Shown: in pieces, positions 9,653 to 18,415 of the stretch
How the letters are laid out: every line of letters starts with the position of its first letter
Position numbering within the stretch: position 1 is the stretch's first letter
Assembly (NCBI RefSeq): GCF_023656515.1
Contig: NZ_JAMOFV010000006.1
Coordinates: forward strand, 1,277,354 to 1,341,353
DNA from: Clostridium swellfunianum
GTDB lineage: Bacteria > Bacillota > Clostridia > Clostridiales > Clostridiaceae
Direction of reading: 5' to 3'
DNA length: 64,000 nucleotides
Notes under the pieces: generated by a model
Database searches by the model: none
The model's input: only the letters and a program-made list of their open reading frames with translations
What the model was told of the DNA's origin: nothing
Translations under genes and position numbers: made by a program

Positions 9653-10336
9653 ATGCCAGGTTATAAAATACTTATTATTGAGGATGAAGTTAAGATAGCT
9701 CGCTTTGTGGAGCTAGAGCTTAAATATGAAGGCTATGAGGTTGAACAAGCCCATGATGGCAGAGAAGGACTTCAAAAAGTACTTGAAGGAAATTTTGATT
9801 TAATAATTCTTGATGTAATGCTGCCTTCATTAAACGGTATGGAAGTTTTAAGAAGGCTTAGACAACATTCCGAGATACCAGTTATTATGCTGACAGCCAA
9901 GGATGATATTATGGATAAAGTTATGGGCCTTGATAACGGTGCAGACGACTATGTAACAAAACCTTTTGCAATTGAAGAACTATTAGCTAGAATTAGAGTT
10001 GCTTTAAAGAGAAAACGAGTTGAAGCTGTTTCTTCAAAAACTCTACAGCTTGAAAAGCTTGTTGTAGATTTAGAAAAATACACTATTAGCTATGATGATA
10101 ATGCTATTGATTTAACTAAAAGAGAATTTGATTTATTAAAGTACTTGCTTGAAAATAAAAATATAGTACTTTCAAGAGATAAAATTCTAGAAACTGTTTG
10201 GGGCTTCGACTATTTTGGTGATACTAATGTAGTAGATGTTTATGTTAGATATTTAAGAAGTAAAATAGATGACAAGTATAACAAAAAATTTATTCACACC
10301 ATTAGAGGGGTGGGATACATGATAAAGTATGAATAA
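9653..10336 (+). CDS. OmpR/PhoB-family response regulator
   Basis: DNA-binding response regulator, 227 residues. The receiver domain covers residues 1-118, with the acidic pocket IIEDE, phospho-acceptor Asp in LIILDVMLPS at about residue 53, and the conserved Lys in VTKPF. A winged-helix domain follows (about 130-225), with the typical LTKREFDLLKYLL and ending DTNVVDVYVRYLRSKID...IRGVGYMI. It overlaps the downstream kinase by 8 bases, so the two are translated together. The pair resembles ArlR/ArlS or CssR/CssS, but the stimulus cannot be read from sequence. Confidence 0.92.
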   Translation: MPGYKILIIEDEVKIARFVELELKYEGYEVEQAHDGREGLQKVLEGNFDLIILDVMLPSLNGMEVLRRLRQHSEIPVIMLTAKDDIMDKVMGLDNGADDYVTKPFAIEELLARIRVALKRKRVEAVSSKTLQLEKLVVDLEKYTISYDDNAIDLTKREFDLLKYLLENKNIVLSRDKILETVWGFDYFGDTNVVDVYVRYLRSKIDDKYNKKFIHTIRGVGYMIKYE

Positions 10337-11564
10337 AAAAAATGAAACTAACAATCCAGTTGGTTTTTTATTAATGACAATTTTTAAAGGCATTAAGCTG
10401 CTGATTGTTATTTTACCTAGGCTAATATCAAAGCTTTTTAACTATATTAACGACCGACTGCGTTTTTCTATAAGCTTTAAGATAACAACCTTTTATGCCT
10501 TTATTTTTTCTTCTTTACTTCTCCTTTCAAATATAGCTGTTGCAGGTGTATTTGTATACTTTTTAAGACAACAGGTAGTAGATTTTAGGGTAGACCAAAA
10601 TCTTTTATATCTTCAATTTTCTAATAATACAATAGAAATAACAAACTATATTGCTGCTATTGCCCTATTTATAATATTGTCCGATATAGTTCTCCTATTT
10701 ATGATGCTGCCAATAGGCTCAAGAGTTAGCCGAAGACTTTTGCTGCCTGTTAGGAAGATGACCGAAACAGTCAAAAACATATCTGCTAAGGATTTGAATA
10801 CAAGGCTAGACGTAAGCGGCTCCAAGGATGAACTTAAAGACCTGTCAAAGACTTTTAATGATATGCTGGATAGGCTTCAGATATCCTATGAGCTTCAAAA
10901 TCAATTTGTATCTGATGCTTCTCATGAGCTCAGAACTCCTATAGCCGTTATTCAAGGCTATGCAAACCTTTTGGATAGATGGGGAAAAGAAGATAAAGCT
11001 GTGCTTGAAGAATCTATTACTGCTATAAAATCTGAAGCAGAAAGCATGAAAAAATTAGTTGAGCAGCTTTTGTTTCTAGCTAGAAGTGATAAAAGCACCC
11101 AAAAGGTTGAAATAGTAGATTTCAACATAAATGAGCTTATTGATGAAGTAGTAAAAGAAACAAAGATGATTGACAGCAAGCATCAAATACTTAACAAATA
11201 TAATGAACCACTAACCATAAGCGGGGACAGAAATCTGCTTAAGGAAGCTCTAAGAATATTTATAGACAATAGTATCAAATATACTGAAGAAGGCGGAGTT
11301 ATAAAAATAAATTCCTTCAGTAAAAATAAAAATCTTATTATTGAAATTGAAGATACAGGCTCAGGTATATCAAAAGAAGATCTTTCTCATATTTTTGACC
11401 GATTTTATCGTGCAGATAAATCGAGAACAAAGGAAACAGGTGGGACTGGGCTTGGCCTATCTATAGCCAAGTGGATTATCTTAAAACACAAAGGAAATAT
11501 TGAGGTTCAGAGCAAGCTTGGCTGGGGAACTAAGATAAGCCTAGTGCTGCCGCTAAAAAATTAA
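10329..11564 (+). CDS. Membrane sensor histidine kinase with HAMP domain
   Basis: Cognate kinase of the preceding regulator, 411 residues. Two membrane helices (about 48-76 and 100-126) frame a very short extracytoplasmic loop of about 25 residues. This suggests the signal is sensed in or near the membrane. Then come a HAMP linker (about 130-185), the H-box SDASHELRTPIAVIQGYANLL near 198-218, and an ATPase domain with the N-box (DNSIKYT), G1 (DTGSGIS), F-box (FDRFYRAD) and G2 (GGTGLGLSIA). An N-terminal stretch of about 45 residues precedes the first helix, longer than usual. It overlaps the regulator gene by 8 bases. Confidence 0.92.
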   Translation: MNKKNETNNPVGFLLMTIFKGIKLLIVILPRLISKLFNYINDRLRFSISFKITTFYAFIFSSLLLLSNIAVAGVFVYFLRQQVVDFRVDQNLLYLQFSNNTIEITNYIAAIALFIILSDIVLLFMMLPIGSRVSRRLLLPVRKMTETVKNISAKDLNTRLDVSGSKDELKDLSKTFNDMLDRLQISYELQNQFVSDASHELRTPIAVIQGYANLLDRWGKEDKAVLEESITAIKSEAESMKKLVEQLLFLARSDKSTQKVEIVDFNINELIDEVVKETKMIDSKHQILNKYNEPLTISGDRNLLKEALRIFIDNSIKYTEEGGVIKINSFSKNKNLIIEIEDTGSGISKEDLSHIFDRFYRADKSRTKETGGTGLGLSIAKWIILKHKGNIEVQSKLGWGTKISLVLPLKN

Positions 11565-11584
11565 TTTATTTGGAGTGATAAGAA

Positions 11585-12079
11585 ATGTTAAGCTTTGTCG
11601 TAGCAATGTCAGAAAATCATATTATAGGTAAGGACGGAACTCTCCCTTGGCACTTGCCCGAGGATTTGAAAAAATTTAAGGAAATAACCTTATCTGGTAG
11701 CAAAACAATGATAATGGGCAGAAAAACTTTCGAATCCCTTCCAAGGATACTTCCTGGAAGAAAACATATAGTGTTAACCCAAAACAAAGACTTTAAGATA
11801 GACAACGGACAGGTTGAGGTTATTCACAGCATTGAATCTTTAAAGCCTTATATTGATAGTGAGGAAGAATTTTTTGTTATAGGCGGAGGAAAACTTTTTA
11901 GCATACTTCTTCCTTACACTAAAAGAATATATCTGACCGTTCTTCATCACCACTTTCAAGGAGATACTTATATGCCTCAGTTTGATATGAAGGACTGGAA
12001 GATTGTTGATTCCTACGAAGGACTTGTTGATGAAAATAATATATACAGACATACTTATATGACTCTAGAAAAGCTCTAA
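11585..12079 (+). CDS. folA: Dihydrofolate reductase
   Basis: Reduces dihydrofolate to tetrahydrofolate with NADPH; needed for thymidylate, purine and methionine synthesis. Its 164 residues fit. Diagnostic motifs are the N-terminal SFVVAMSENHIIGKDGTLPW, the catalytic acid in LPEDLKKF at about residue 27, MGRKTFESLP, the GRKHIVLTQN NADPH segment, and FVIGGGKLF. It has a GGAGTGATAAGAA ribosome binding site. It follows the kinase gene by 20 bases without a terminator, so it may share that transcript. Confidence 0.97.
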   Translation: MLSFVVAMSENHIIGKDGTLPWHLPEDLKKFKEITLSGSKTMIMGRKTFESLPRILPGRKHIVLTQNKDFKIDNGQVEVIHSIESLKPYIDSEEEFFVIGGGKLFSILLPYTKRIYLTVLHHHFQGDTYMPQFDMKDWKIVDSYEGLVDENNIYRHTYMTLEKL

Positions 12080-12143
12080 TAATAAATTAGCCTATTTATT
12101 TCTACTTTTCTCTGTTTTTATGACTTATTTATAATGAAAACAA

Positions 12144-12190
12144 GATGCCTCAAATTGATATAAAAAATCATTTTGAGGCATCCTTTTTTG
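12144..12190. terminator. Bidirectional terminator between folA and the small exported peptide gene
   Basis: An 11-bp stem, GATGCCTCAAA (12144-12154) with TTTGAGGCATC (12172-12182), followed on the plus strand by CTTTTTTG and on the minus strand by a T-containing run. It serves folA and probably also the convergent peptide gene. Confidence 0.85.
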
Positions 12191-12222
12191 ATTATTGTAT
12201 TGTCATCTAGAACTTGTTTATT

Positions 12223-12363
12223 TTAAATGTTTATTGTGTTGTTTACTGTTTCTTGTCCAATAAAAGGAGGATCATCATCCTTATTAGTAGATGCTATAAA
12301 ACTAGCAGATAACACCATTAAAGCAGATAACAAAATTAAAAACTTATAGACTCTTTTTTTCAT
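12223..12363 (-). CDS. 46-residue exported peptide, candidate RRNPP signalling pro-peptide
   Basis: A small gene just downstream of, and on the same strand as, a TPR-type HTH regulator. I start it at the ATG at 12363 behind GGGGTGGGA; the frame also extends upstream without a ribosome binding site. The product begins MKKRVYKF, then a hydrophobic stretch LILLSALMVLSASFIA, then a polar tail of about 22 residues containing NKDDDPPFIGQETVNNTINI. That is a Sec signal peptide plus a short, proline-containing C-terminus, the layout of NprX, PapR, Phr and clostridial Qsp precursors. A TATAAT lies 26-31 bases upstream. I infer a pro-peptide from position and layout; the mature signal is not known. Confidence 0.65.
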   Translation of the reverse strand: MKKRVYKFLILLSALMVLSASFIASTNKDDDPPFIGQETVNNTINI

Positions 12364-12388
12364 TTGTATCCCACCCCACTTAAAATAA

Positions 12389-12394
12389 ATTATA
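12389..12394 (-). promoter_or_regulatory. Candidate -10 element of the small peptide gene
   Basis: TATAAT on the minus strand, 26-31 bases before the start codon, with the ribosome binding site between. A weak TTATTT lies 18 bases upstream. The peptide gene may have its own transcript besides read-through from the regulator gene 95 bases upstream. Confidence 0.4.
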
Positions 12395-12458
12395 CCTATA
12401 CTTTGCCATAACAAATAAATTTTGTAAACACGATTTATAAATATATATATTTAGGATA

Positions 12459-13724
12459 TTATAAATCTACTGCTTTTTTTAAGTATTCCTCATACTTATA
12501 GGGGTCATATTTAGTTAGTAATGATAATTTAATATATATTTTTATCTTATCATCTTTTTTGTCGATACCTTCTAATAGCTCTATTAAATTTAGATAAACC
12601 TCTTCCATCAAGTCTAATCTATTTGTCTCATCATAAATTTTCTCCAGCTGATAATATCCGTCTATTATAAATTCTGTATCATTATACTGCTTGGCCGTTT
12701 CTATTGCATTTTTTGTCATGTTAGTAGCCTGTTCATACATTTTAAATTTCATAAATACTTTTGCTTTTTCAATCTGAGTACGTGCTAACTTTGATGGATT
12801 AGATAGTTCTCTTATAGTAATTGCCCGATTATAGCATAGCAAAGCTTCTTCAAGCATACCCTTTTCTAAATATATGAGCCCTAAGTTATGATATACATAA
12901 CCTAAAAGACAATGGGTTTCATCTGTAAATACAGGAATAATCTCATTATACAAATCTATAGCCTGTTGATACTCTTTTATTGCAAGAAGACAATTTGCTT
13001 TTATTATTATCGCGCTAATAAAATTTGTAAAGTCATTTTCCTTGTAAAACACATCAATAACTTCATTAATGGATTTAAGTGCATTTTCTATATTACCTAG
13101 CTTTTTATTACAGAGAGCAATGTTGTAGAGAGAATTGTTTTGAGTGCTTATGTCGCCTATATCTAAAGCATTTTGATACGACTTTTCAAAGTACTTTAAG
13201 GCTTCTAAATAATCCAAGGTGTTTCCCTTGCATTTTCCAAGCTTGTTATACAGAAAAGCATTCTTATCATGCTCTTTTATTTCATTATATAAATCAAGAG
13301 CGTTATAGTAGTATACAAAGGCTTCTTTATATATTCCCTTGTCAAATACTCTATTTGCTTTTAAAATATAAGCTTCTGCCTGAATTTGATGCAAACTATA
13401 TTCTAAGGATATTTTTAAAATATAGTCAATTTCATCATTAGATAAATCCTCTAATAATTTTTTACTGCAATAGATTAACGCTGCTTTTTTAGGGCTTGTA
13501 GACAGATAATCGCAATCTATGTCAAGCGTTAATCCCAATTCATCTGCTTTTTTCAAGAATATCTGAAACATAACCCTAGCTTGTTCTTCTCCCAGCCTCC
13601 TCCTGTTACCTTCTACCATGCTTATGAAATTACGTGTAACACCTATATTTTCTAGGTCACTTTGTCTAATCCCAAGAAGCTTTCTTATCTCTTTAATTTT
13701 TTCGCCTGGAGTTTGAAAATACAA
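12459..13724 (-). CDS. XRE-family HTH regulator with TPR domain (RRNPP-like)
   Basis: 421 residues, starting at a TTG after GGGTGATG. Residues 7-65 form an XRE-type helix-turn-helix (EKIKEIRKLLGIRQSDL...ISMVEGNRRRL). From about residue 90 to the end the protein is tandem TPR-like helices, for example AFVYYYNALDLYNEIKEHDKNA, EALKYFEKSYQNALDIGD and EALLCYNRAITIREL. This order and length match NprR and the clostridial Qsr regulators, which bind a short imported peptide in the TPR groove. The gene immediately downstream encodes a tiny exported peptide, the arrangement typical of RRNPP systems. The target genes cannot be read. It could instead be an orphan TPR regulator. Confidence 0.85.
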   Translation of the reverse strand: MYFQTPGEKIKEIRKLLGIRQSDLENIGVTRNFISMVEGNRRRLGEEQARVMFQIFLKKADELGLTLDIDCDYLSTSPKKAALIYCSKKLLEDLSNDEIDYILKISLEYSLHQIQAEAYILKANRVFDKGIYKEAFVYYYNALDLYNEIKEHDKNAFLYNKLGKCKGNTLDYLEALKYFEKSYQNALDIGDISTQNNSLYNIALCNKKLGNIENALKSINEVIDVFYKENDFTNFISAIIIKANCLLAIKEYQQAIDLYNEIIPVFTDETHCLLGYVYHNLGLIYLEKGMLEEALLCYNRAITIRELSNPSKLARTQIEKAKVFMKFKMYEQATNMTKNAIETAKQYNDTEFIIDGYYQLEKIYDETNRLDLMEEVYLNLIELLEGIDKKDDKIKIYIKLSLLTKYDPYKYEEYLKKAVDL

Positions 13725-13765
13725 TTACATCACCCGATTCTGATATAAAATAAATATTATCTCTA

Positions 13766-13794
13766 ATTATACTGCAATATTTTAAATTTTTAAA
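13766..13794 (-). promoter_or_regulatory. Promoter of the TPR/HTH regulator gene
   Basis: On the minus strand TTTAAA (13789-13794), a 17-base spacer and TATAAT (13766-13771), about 42 bases before the TTG start. A good sigma-A type match. Confidence 0.6.
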
Positions 13795-13848
13795 CAAAAA
13801 TTCTCATATCTTTGCTCTAAAATACGAGAATTTTGAAAAATATTGTTT

Positions 13849-13875
13849 AAAGCTCGGCAAAAACTGCCGAGCTTT
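13849..13875 (-). terminator. Terminator of the RtcB-family gene
   Basis: Perfect 11-bp GC-containing stem, AAAGCTCGGCA (13849-13859) with TGCCGAGCTTT (13865-13875), loop of five bases. It is placed 4 bases past the stop codon of the RNA ligase gene; the T-run is short. Confidence 0.8.
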
Positions 13876-13878
13876 ACC

Positions 13879-14976
13879 TTATGCTTTGTAAGTTATTAGT
13901 GGTTTTAACGAAGCCACAAGCTCTATCATATCCTCGCCGAGCATATCTTCAATTACTTTATCTATGCTCTTATAGGCTTCAGGAGCCTCTTCATATAGTA
14001 CTCTTCTATCATTGTAAATTAAATTGCTTCCTAAAAGCTTTTCTCTTTTTGATTTATCCGGGTATACAGTTTCAAGTCTTTCCTTGCAGGAAAAACGATT
14101 CCATCGTCTACCTGCTCCATGAGCAACTGAGTAAGCATACTCTAAATTATTTGCTTTTGGCTTAACTATATAGGAATTGGATCCTCTAGTACCAGCAATT
14201 ATGATATAGCCAATATCAGCTGGAGCAGCTCCCTTTCTGTGAACATATAATCTTTTTCCCTCATGCTCTTTTATAGCTATGCTGTTATGAGTACTGTCTA
14301 AAAGCTTATTGCTGTCTTTTGCACCTATAGTAGTTAAAAGCCTGTAAGCAATCATTTCTCTGTTTGTTTTTCCAAAATTAACAGCCTTATCATGCTCTTC
14401 AAAGTATTCCTTATAGCCTTCGCTGTTTTCTCTAAGCCCATTCTGGCAAGAATACTTATCTATATATTTTCTTAAAATATATTCTCCATAGCCTGTTGAA
14501 CCGCTGTGAACTAAAAGATATATTTCACTTTTGTTTAAGCCTATCTCTTTTAGAGCAGCCTCATCATATATCTTATCTACCTGCTGAAACTCAGCAAAGT
14601 GATTACCTCCTCCGATTGTTCCAAGCGCTTCCTTCATCGGAAGCTCTACCTGCTCAAGCAAGTGAGATATATCTACATTTTCAAGTCCTTCCAGCCTTTG
14701 AAGCTTTCCTCTAACCTTATCAAATTTAAATTTACCCTTATTTATACCTGTGCTAAATAATGCCATCCCACAGCCAACATCATTACCAACCAAATGAGGG
14801 TATATTATATCAGTTGTAACTAAACTTGCCCCAACAGGAGTTTTTCCAAAATGAAGATCTGGAAATCCAACAGCTTTAATAACGCCCTTAAGTTCAGAAA
14901 CTTTTTCAAGCTGCTCTATGGCGTTGCTCTCCATCCAGGACTTCTCGGTCTGAATAACCTTAACTTTATTCTCCAT
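13879..14976 (-). CDS. rtcB: RtcB-family RNA ligase
   Basis: GTP/Mn-dependent ligase family that joins 2',3'-cyclic phosphate or 3'-phosphate RNA ends to 5'-OH ends; bacterial members work in RNA repair. Motifs are VGFPDLHFGKTPVGASLVTT, the metal-site Cys and Asp in GNDVGCGM at about residue 68, GTIGGGNHFAEFQ, HSGSTGYGE, HNSIAI and the guanylylated-His region VAHGAGRRW. At 365 residues it is shorter than E. coli RtcB (about 408). It looks like the branch annotated as release-factor-H-coupled RctB proteins, but no prfH gene is nearby. GAGGAGA precedes the ATG. Its leader carries a large repeat array (14992-15095). Confidence 0.9.
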   Translation of the reverse strand: MENKVKVIQTEKSWMESNAIEQLEKVSELKGVIKAVGFPDLHFGKTPVGASLVTTDIIYPHLVGNDVGCGMALFSTGINKGKFKFDKVRGKLQRLEGLENVDISHLLEQVELPMKEALGTIGGGNHFAEFQQVDKIYDEAALKEIGLNKSEIYLLVHSGSTGYGEYILRKYIDKYSCQNGLRENSEGYKEYFEEHDKAVNFGKTNREMIAYRLLTTIGAKDSNKLLDSTHNSIAIKEHEGKRLYVHRKGAAPADIGYIIIAGTRGSNSYIVKPKANNLEYAYSVAHGAGRRWNRFSCKERLETVYPDKSKREKLLGSNLIYNDRRVLYEEAPEAYKSIDKVIEDMLGEDMIELVASLKPLITYKA

Positions 14977-14991
14977 ATTTTCTCCTCGCTC

Positions 14992-15095
14992 AACTTGTTA
15001 TCTAGATAACAAGTTATATTGTTATATTCTTATATTGTTATATTCTTATATTGTTGTATTCTTATATTCTTATGTTTTTATATTGTTATATTCCT
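14992..15095. repeat. 13-unit 8-bp-register satellite with a 24-bp palindrome, in the RtcB leader
   Basis: From 14992 the sequence reads in exact 8-base steps: AACTTGTT, ATCTAGAT, AACAAGTT, then ATATTGTT and ATATTCTT alternating with a few variants (GTATTCTT, ATGTTTTT, ATATTCCT), 13 units in all. The first three units form a perfect 24-bp palindrome (14992-15015). The block is bounded by CTCCTCGC (14982-14989) and GCGAGGGAG (15098-15106), which are complementary with one bulged base. On the minus strand the whole block lies in the untranslated leader of the RNA ligase gene, ending at its ribosome binding site. Related 8-base arrays occur at 53578-53609 and 57527-57582. Confidence 0.85.
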
Positions 15096-15228
15096 ATGCG
15101 AGGGAGCGCTGCAAAACTAAACTAATCTCTATATTTATTCCCTCATCGAAACCTTACTAAACAACATTATAACCACAACCTTTCAAATTTATATACTATC
15201 AGTATAGTTTTGTCTAAATAAAAATAAA

Positions 15229-15256
15229 ACCTCACACCTAAGATTAGGCATGAGGT
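15229..15256 (-). terminator. Terminator of the SAM decarboxylase gene
   Basis: Stem ACCTCA (15229-15234) with TGAGGT (15251-15256), extended by CCTA/TAGG across a 2-base internal loop. On the minus strand a T-rich run follows. It lies 6 bases past the speD stop. Confidence 0.8.
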
Positions 15257-15262
15257 CTATCA

Positions 15263-16087
15263 TTAAACATTAGGCACATTGATACCAAAAAATATTTCTG
15301 TCATTTCTCTATCAATCTTCTTAATTATTTCTTTTCTTTCAGCTTCGCTTAAATCTTCTTCTTTTATTTCAAAAAGATAATTTGGAAGGTCTATATCCTT
15401 CACTCTCATCTTTGTATGGAAGATGCTTGACTGATATATATTCATGTCGATAAGATTGTATCTTTCGATAGTCTTCTTATCAATAAAATTTTGTATGGAA
15501 TTTATATCGTGATCTATAAAATGCTTATAACCATGAATATCTCTTGTAAATCCTCTAACTCTATAATCAATTGTTATAATATCTGAGTCAAAGCTGTCAA
15601 TTAAATAATTCAACGCCTTAAGGGGCGATATTGTTCCACAAGTTGAAACATCAATATCAACTCTAAAAGTACTAATATCATTTTGCGGATGACTTTCAGG
15701 GTAAGTATGAACTGTCACATGACTCTTATCCAAATGTCCAACAATATTTTCACGAACAGGAGTTAGAATTCCTCTATTACAGGATGGATCAAGCACGTAT
15801 AGAGGCACTTCTTCCTCAGAAATTAAAAGAGTAACACTTGCGCCTTGTGGGTCATAATCCTGCTTTGCAATATTTAGCACACTGGCTCCAATAGTTTCTG
15901 TAACATCTGATAAAATCTTCGTAAGTCTCTCAGAGTTATACTGTTCATCGATATAATCAATATATTTTTTTCTATCCTCTTCAGTCTTCGTATAACAGAT
16001 ATCATAGATATTAAAGCTCAATGACTTTGTTAAGTTATTAAACCCATACAATTTTAATTTATCTTCTTTGTGTTGCTCCAATTTCAT
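15263..16087 (-). CDS. speD: S-adenosylmethionine decarboxylase proenzyme (E. coli type)
   Basis: Makes decarboxylated SAM, the aminopropyl donor for spermidine. The chain cleaves itself to create a pyruvoyl cofactor; the site is visible as [16 protein letters not shown] with cleavage before Ser122. Other family marks are [21 protein letters not shown] near the N-terminus and [18 protein letters not shown]. At 274 residues it is the long, E. coli-like class rather than the short B. subtilis SpeH type. The ATG at 16087 sits directly against GAGGG. The TTG two codons later (16081) has better spacing, so the exact start is uncertain. No speE is adjacent. Confidence 0.94.
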   Translation of the reverse strand: MKLEQHKEDKLKLYGFNNLTKSLSFNIYDICYTKTEEDRKKYIDYIDEQYNSERLTKILSDVTETIGASVLNIAKQDYDPQGASVTLLISEEEVPLYVLDPSCNRGILTPVRENIVGHLDKSHVTVHTYPESHPQNDISTFRVDIDVSTCGTISPLKALNYLIDSFDSDIITIDYRVRGFTRDIHGYKHFIDHDINSIQNFIDKKTIERYNLIDMNIYQSSIFHTKMRVKDIDLPNYLFEIKEEDLSEAERKEIIKKIDREMTEIFFGINVPNV

Positions 16088-16138
16088 CCCTCGATTCTAT
16101 TTATGAAAATACCCATATCATATAGTATATAGCTTTTT

Positions 16139-18415
16139 CTATTCTAAAACAATGCTCCCATTCTGTAAAGATATTTTTATATTTGAACCTTCATGGAATC
16201 TCTTGTGAAGGTAAGCTTCAGAAATCTCATCCTCCACATACTTTTGTATAGCTCTTCTAAGTGGCCTTGCCCCGTATTTTTCATCATATCCTTCCTTAAG
16301 GATAAATTCTTTAGCTTCCTCAGTTATATCAAGGGTAATATTTCTTTCTCTTACTTCCTCTTGAACTTCTTTAAGCATTAAATCTACTATCTTAATAAGT
16401 TCATCTTTAGTTAAAGGCTTAAATACTATAGTTTCATCAACCCTATTCAAAAACTCTGGTCTAAAGAATTCCTTCAAAGCTTCCTTAACCTTATTTTCTA
16501 AAGCATTGTAGTTTGCCTGAGCAAAACCAATGTTATTGCCTTTAAAGTTAGTTCCCGCATTAGAAGTCATTATTATAACTGTATTTTCAAAGTAAACAGT
16601 TCTTCCTTGACTGTCAGTAAGCCTTCCATCCTCAAGAATTTGAAGCAGCATATTAAATACGTCTGGATGAGCCTTTTCTATTTCGTCCATTAAGATTACC
16701 GAATATGGCCTTCTTCTAATCTTTTCTGTTAATTGTCCGCCCTCATCATATCCTACATATCCTGGAGGCGCTCCAATAAGCTTGGAAACTGTATGCTTCT
16801 CCATGTATTCCGACATATCTATTCTTATAAGTGCATCTTCACTTCCGAAGAGTTCATCAGCAAGTGCTCTAGCAAGCTCAGTCTTACCTACTCCTGTTGG
16901 GCCAACAAATATGAAGGATGCTGGTTTTCTCTTTTTTCTAAATCCTAATCTATTTCTTCTTATAGCCCTGGAAAGACCAACTATAGCTTCATGCTGTCCA
17001 ATTACTCTTCTGTGAAGTCTCTCTTCTAATTGCAACAGCTTTTGAGCTTCTTCTTCAGTTATGCTCTTTACAGGTATCTTTGTCCACGCTTCTATCACAT
17101 ATGCTATATCTTCAGCTGAAAGCTTTACTTCACTTGTTTCTTTCTCGAGCTTAGAAATCTTATCCAGTAATCTGAACTCTTCAACTCGATACTGAGCAGC
17201 TTTTTCATAATCAGTGTTTTCAGCAGCTTCTTTAATTTTTTCTTCTAAAACTTTATATTCTTCTCTTAAAGCTTTAAGTTCTACTAAGCCCTTATTTTTA
17301 AGATTTGCTCTAGAGCTGGCTTCATCTATAACGTCTATTGCCTTATCTGGCAAAAATCTATCTGTAATATATCTTTCAGAAAGTGTTGCAGCTGCTGTTA
17401 TTACTTCATCTGATATTTGAACCTTATGATAATCCTCGTAATAGTGTCTTATACCTTTTAAAATTTCAATTGTATCTTCAATAGTTGGTTCTTCTACAAT
17501 TACAGGTTGAAAACGCCTTTCAAGAGCTGAATCCTTTTCTATATGCTTCCTGTATTCTTCAATGGTTGTAGCACCTATAACCTGAATTTCACCTCGAGCC
17601 AAGGCTGGCTTAAGGATGTTTGCAGCATTCATAGCACCACCTTGAGCTTCACCAGCTCCAATTATGTTATGAACCTCATCTATAACTAGTATTATATTTC
17701 CGTTTTCCTTTGCTTCATCTATTATGGACTTCATTCTACCTTCAAACTGTCCTCTGAATTGAGTTCCAGCAACTACGGCAGTTAAATCCAGTAAATATAC
17801 TTCGGCATCAAAAAGCTTTGCAGGTACTTCCTTTTCAGCAATTCTAACGGCTAAACCTTCAGCAATAGCTGTTTTACCAACACCAGGCTCACCTATCAAT
17901 ATAGGATTATTCTTAGTTCTTCTATTTAAAATTTGTATAACCCTGTCTATTTCCCTATGTCTTCCAATAACCTTATCCACTCTCTTTTCTGCAGCTTTAT
18001 CAGTTAAATTAATGCCATAGGTATCTAGATACTTTCTCTTTGCTTTCTTCTTACCGTCTTTGTCTTTATCTTTTTCCTTATCTTTTGTATTAGTATCAAA
18101 GGCAGCTTCTTTTTTGTGTTCTTCTTTGTTGAAATCCATAGATTCTGGAAAAGATCCACTCATAAGGTTCATAAACATATCGCTTTTCCCAAGTTCATCA
18201 AAGTTCATGTCCTTCATCATATCATTCATCTGATCTGTAAGATTTTCAACTTCTTCAGGACTCATTCCTGTCTGCTGCATAAGCTGATCTATAACAGGAA
18301 GTCCCATCTTCTTTGCACAAGGCAGGCATACTCCAACAGTTTCTGTTTTGCCTTCCACCATTTTAGCTGTAAAAATTGTAGCTATATTTTTATTGCATAT
18401 TGAACATAATTTCAT
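16139..18415 (-). CDS. clpE: ClpE-type ATP-dependent Clp protease ATP-binding subunit
   Basis: AAA+ unfoldase that feeds ClpP and dissolves aggregates. The N-terminus is a four-cysteine zinc finger (C4, C7, C30, C33) instead of the paired Clp-N repeats of ClpC; this is the mark of ClpE. Then come a Lys/Asp-rich linker (about 105-130), AAA-1 with Walker A GEPGVGKTA, a UVR-type coiled coil around 390-430 (EEYKVLEEKIKEAAENTDYEKA), and AAA-2 with GPTGVGKTE and the C-terminal D2-small domain. The total of 758 residues is slightly longer than B. subtilis ClpE. I looked for a CtsR heptad repeat (GGTCAAA) upstream and saw none. speD follows 51 bases later without a clear terminator, so they may be cotranscribed. 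Confidence 0.92.
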   Translation of the reverse strand: MKLCSICNKNIATIFTAKMVEGKTETVGVCLPCAKKMGLPVIDQLMQQTGMSPEEVENLTDQMNDMMKDMNFDELGKSDMFMNLMSGSFPESMDFNKEEHKKEAAFDTNTKDKEKDKDKDGKKKAKRKYLDTYGINLTDKAAEKRVDKVIGRHREIDRVIQILNRRTKNNPILIGEPGVGKTAIAEGLAVRIAEKEVPAKLFDAEVYLLDLTAVVAGTQFRGQFEGRMKSIIDEAKENGNIILVIDEVHNIIGAGEAQGGAMNAANILKPALARGEIQVIGATTIEEYRKHIEKDSALERRFQPVIVEEPTIEDTIEILKGIRHYYEDYHKVQISDEVITAAATLSERYITDRFLPDKAIDVIDEASSRANLKNKGLVELKALREEYKVLEEKIKEAAENTDYEKAAQYRVEEFRLLDKISKLEKETSEVKLSAEDIAYVIEAWTKIPVKSITEEEAQKLLQLEERLHRRVIGQHEAIVGLSRAIRRNRLGFRKKRKPASFIFVGPTGVGKTELARALADELFGSEDALIRIDMSEYMEKHTVSKLIGAPPGYVGYDEGGQLTEKIRRRPYSVILMDEIEKAHPDVFNMLLQILEDGRLTDSQGRTVYFENTVIIMTSNAGTNFKGNNIGFAQANYNALENKVKEALKEFFRPEFLNRVDETIVFKPLTKDELIKIVDLMLKEVQEEVRERNITLDITEEAKEFILKEGYDEKYGARPLRRAIQKYVEDEISEAYLHKRFHEGSNIKISLQNGSIVLE

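Noticed and set aside
14992-15095. CRISPR-like or phage attachment repeat
   Set aside because: Units of 8 bases without spacers; no cas genes, integrase or prophage genes nearby.
16085-16092. Certain ATG start of speD
   Set aside because: GAGGG touches the ATG; the TTG two codons later has better spacing, so I left the longer form but did not claim the start.
16193-17420. Several plus-strand frames over clpE
   Set aside because: They are shadows of a long, motif-rich gene, without ribosome binding sites.
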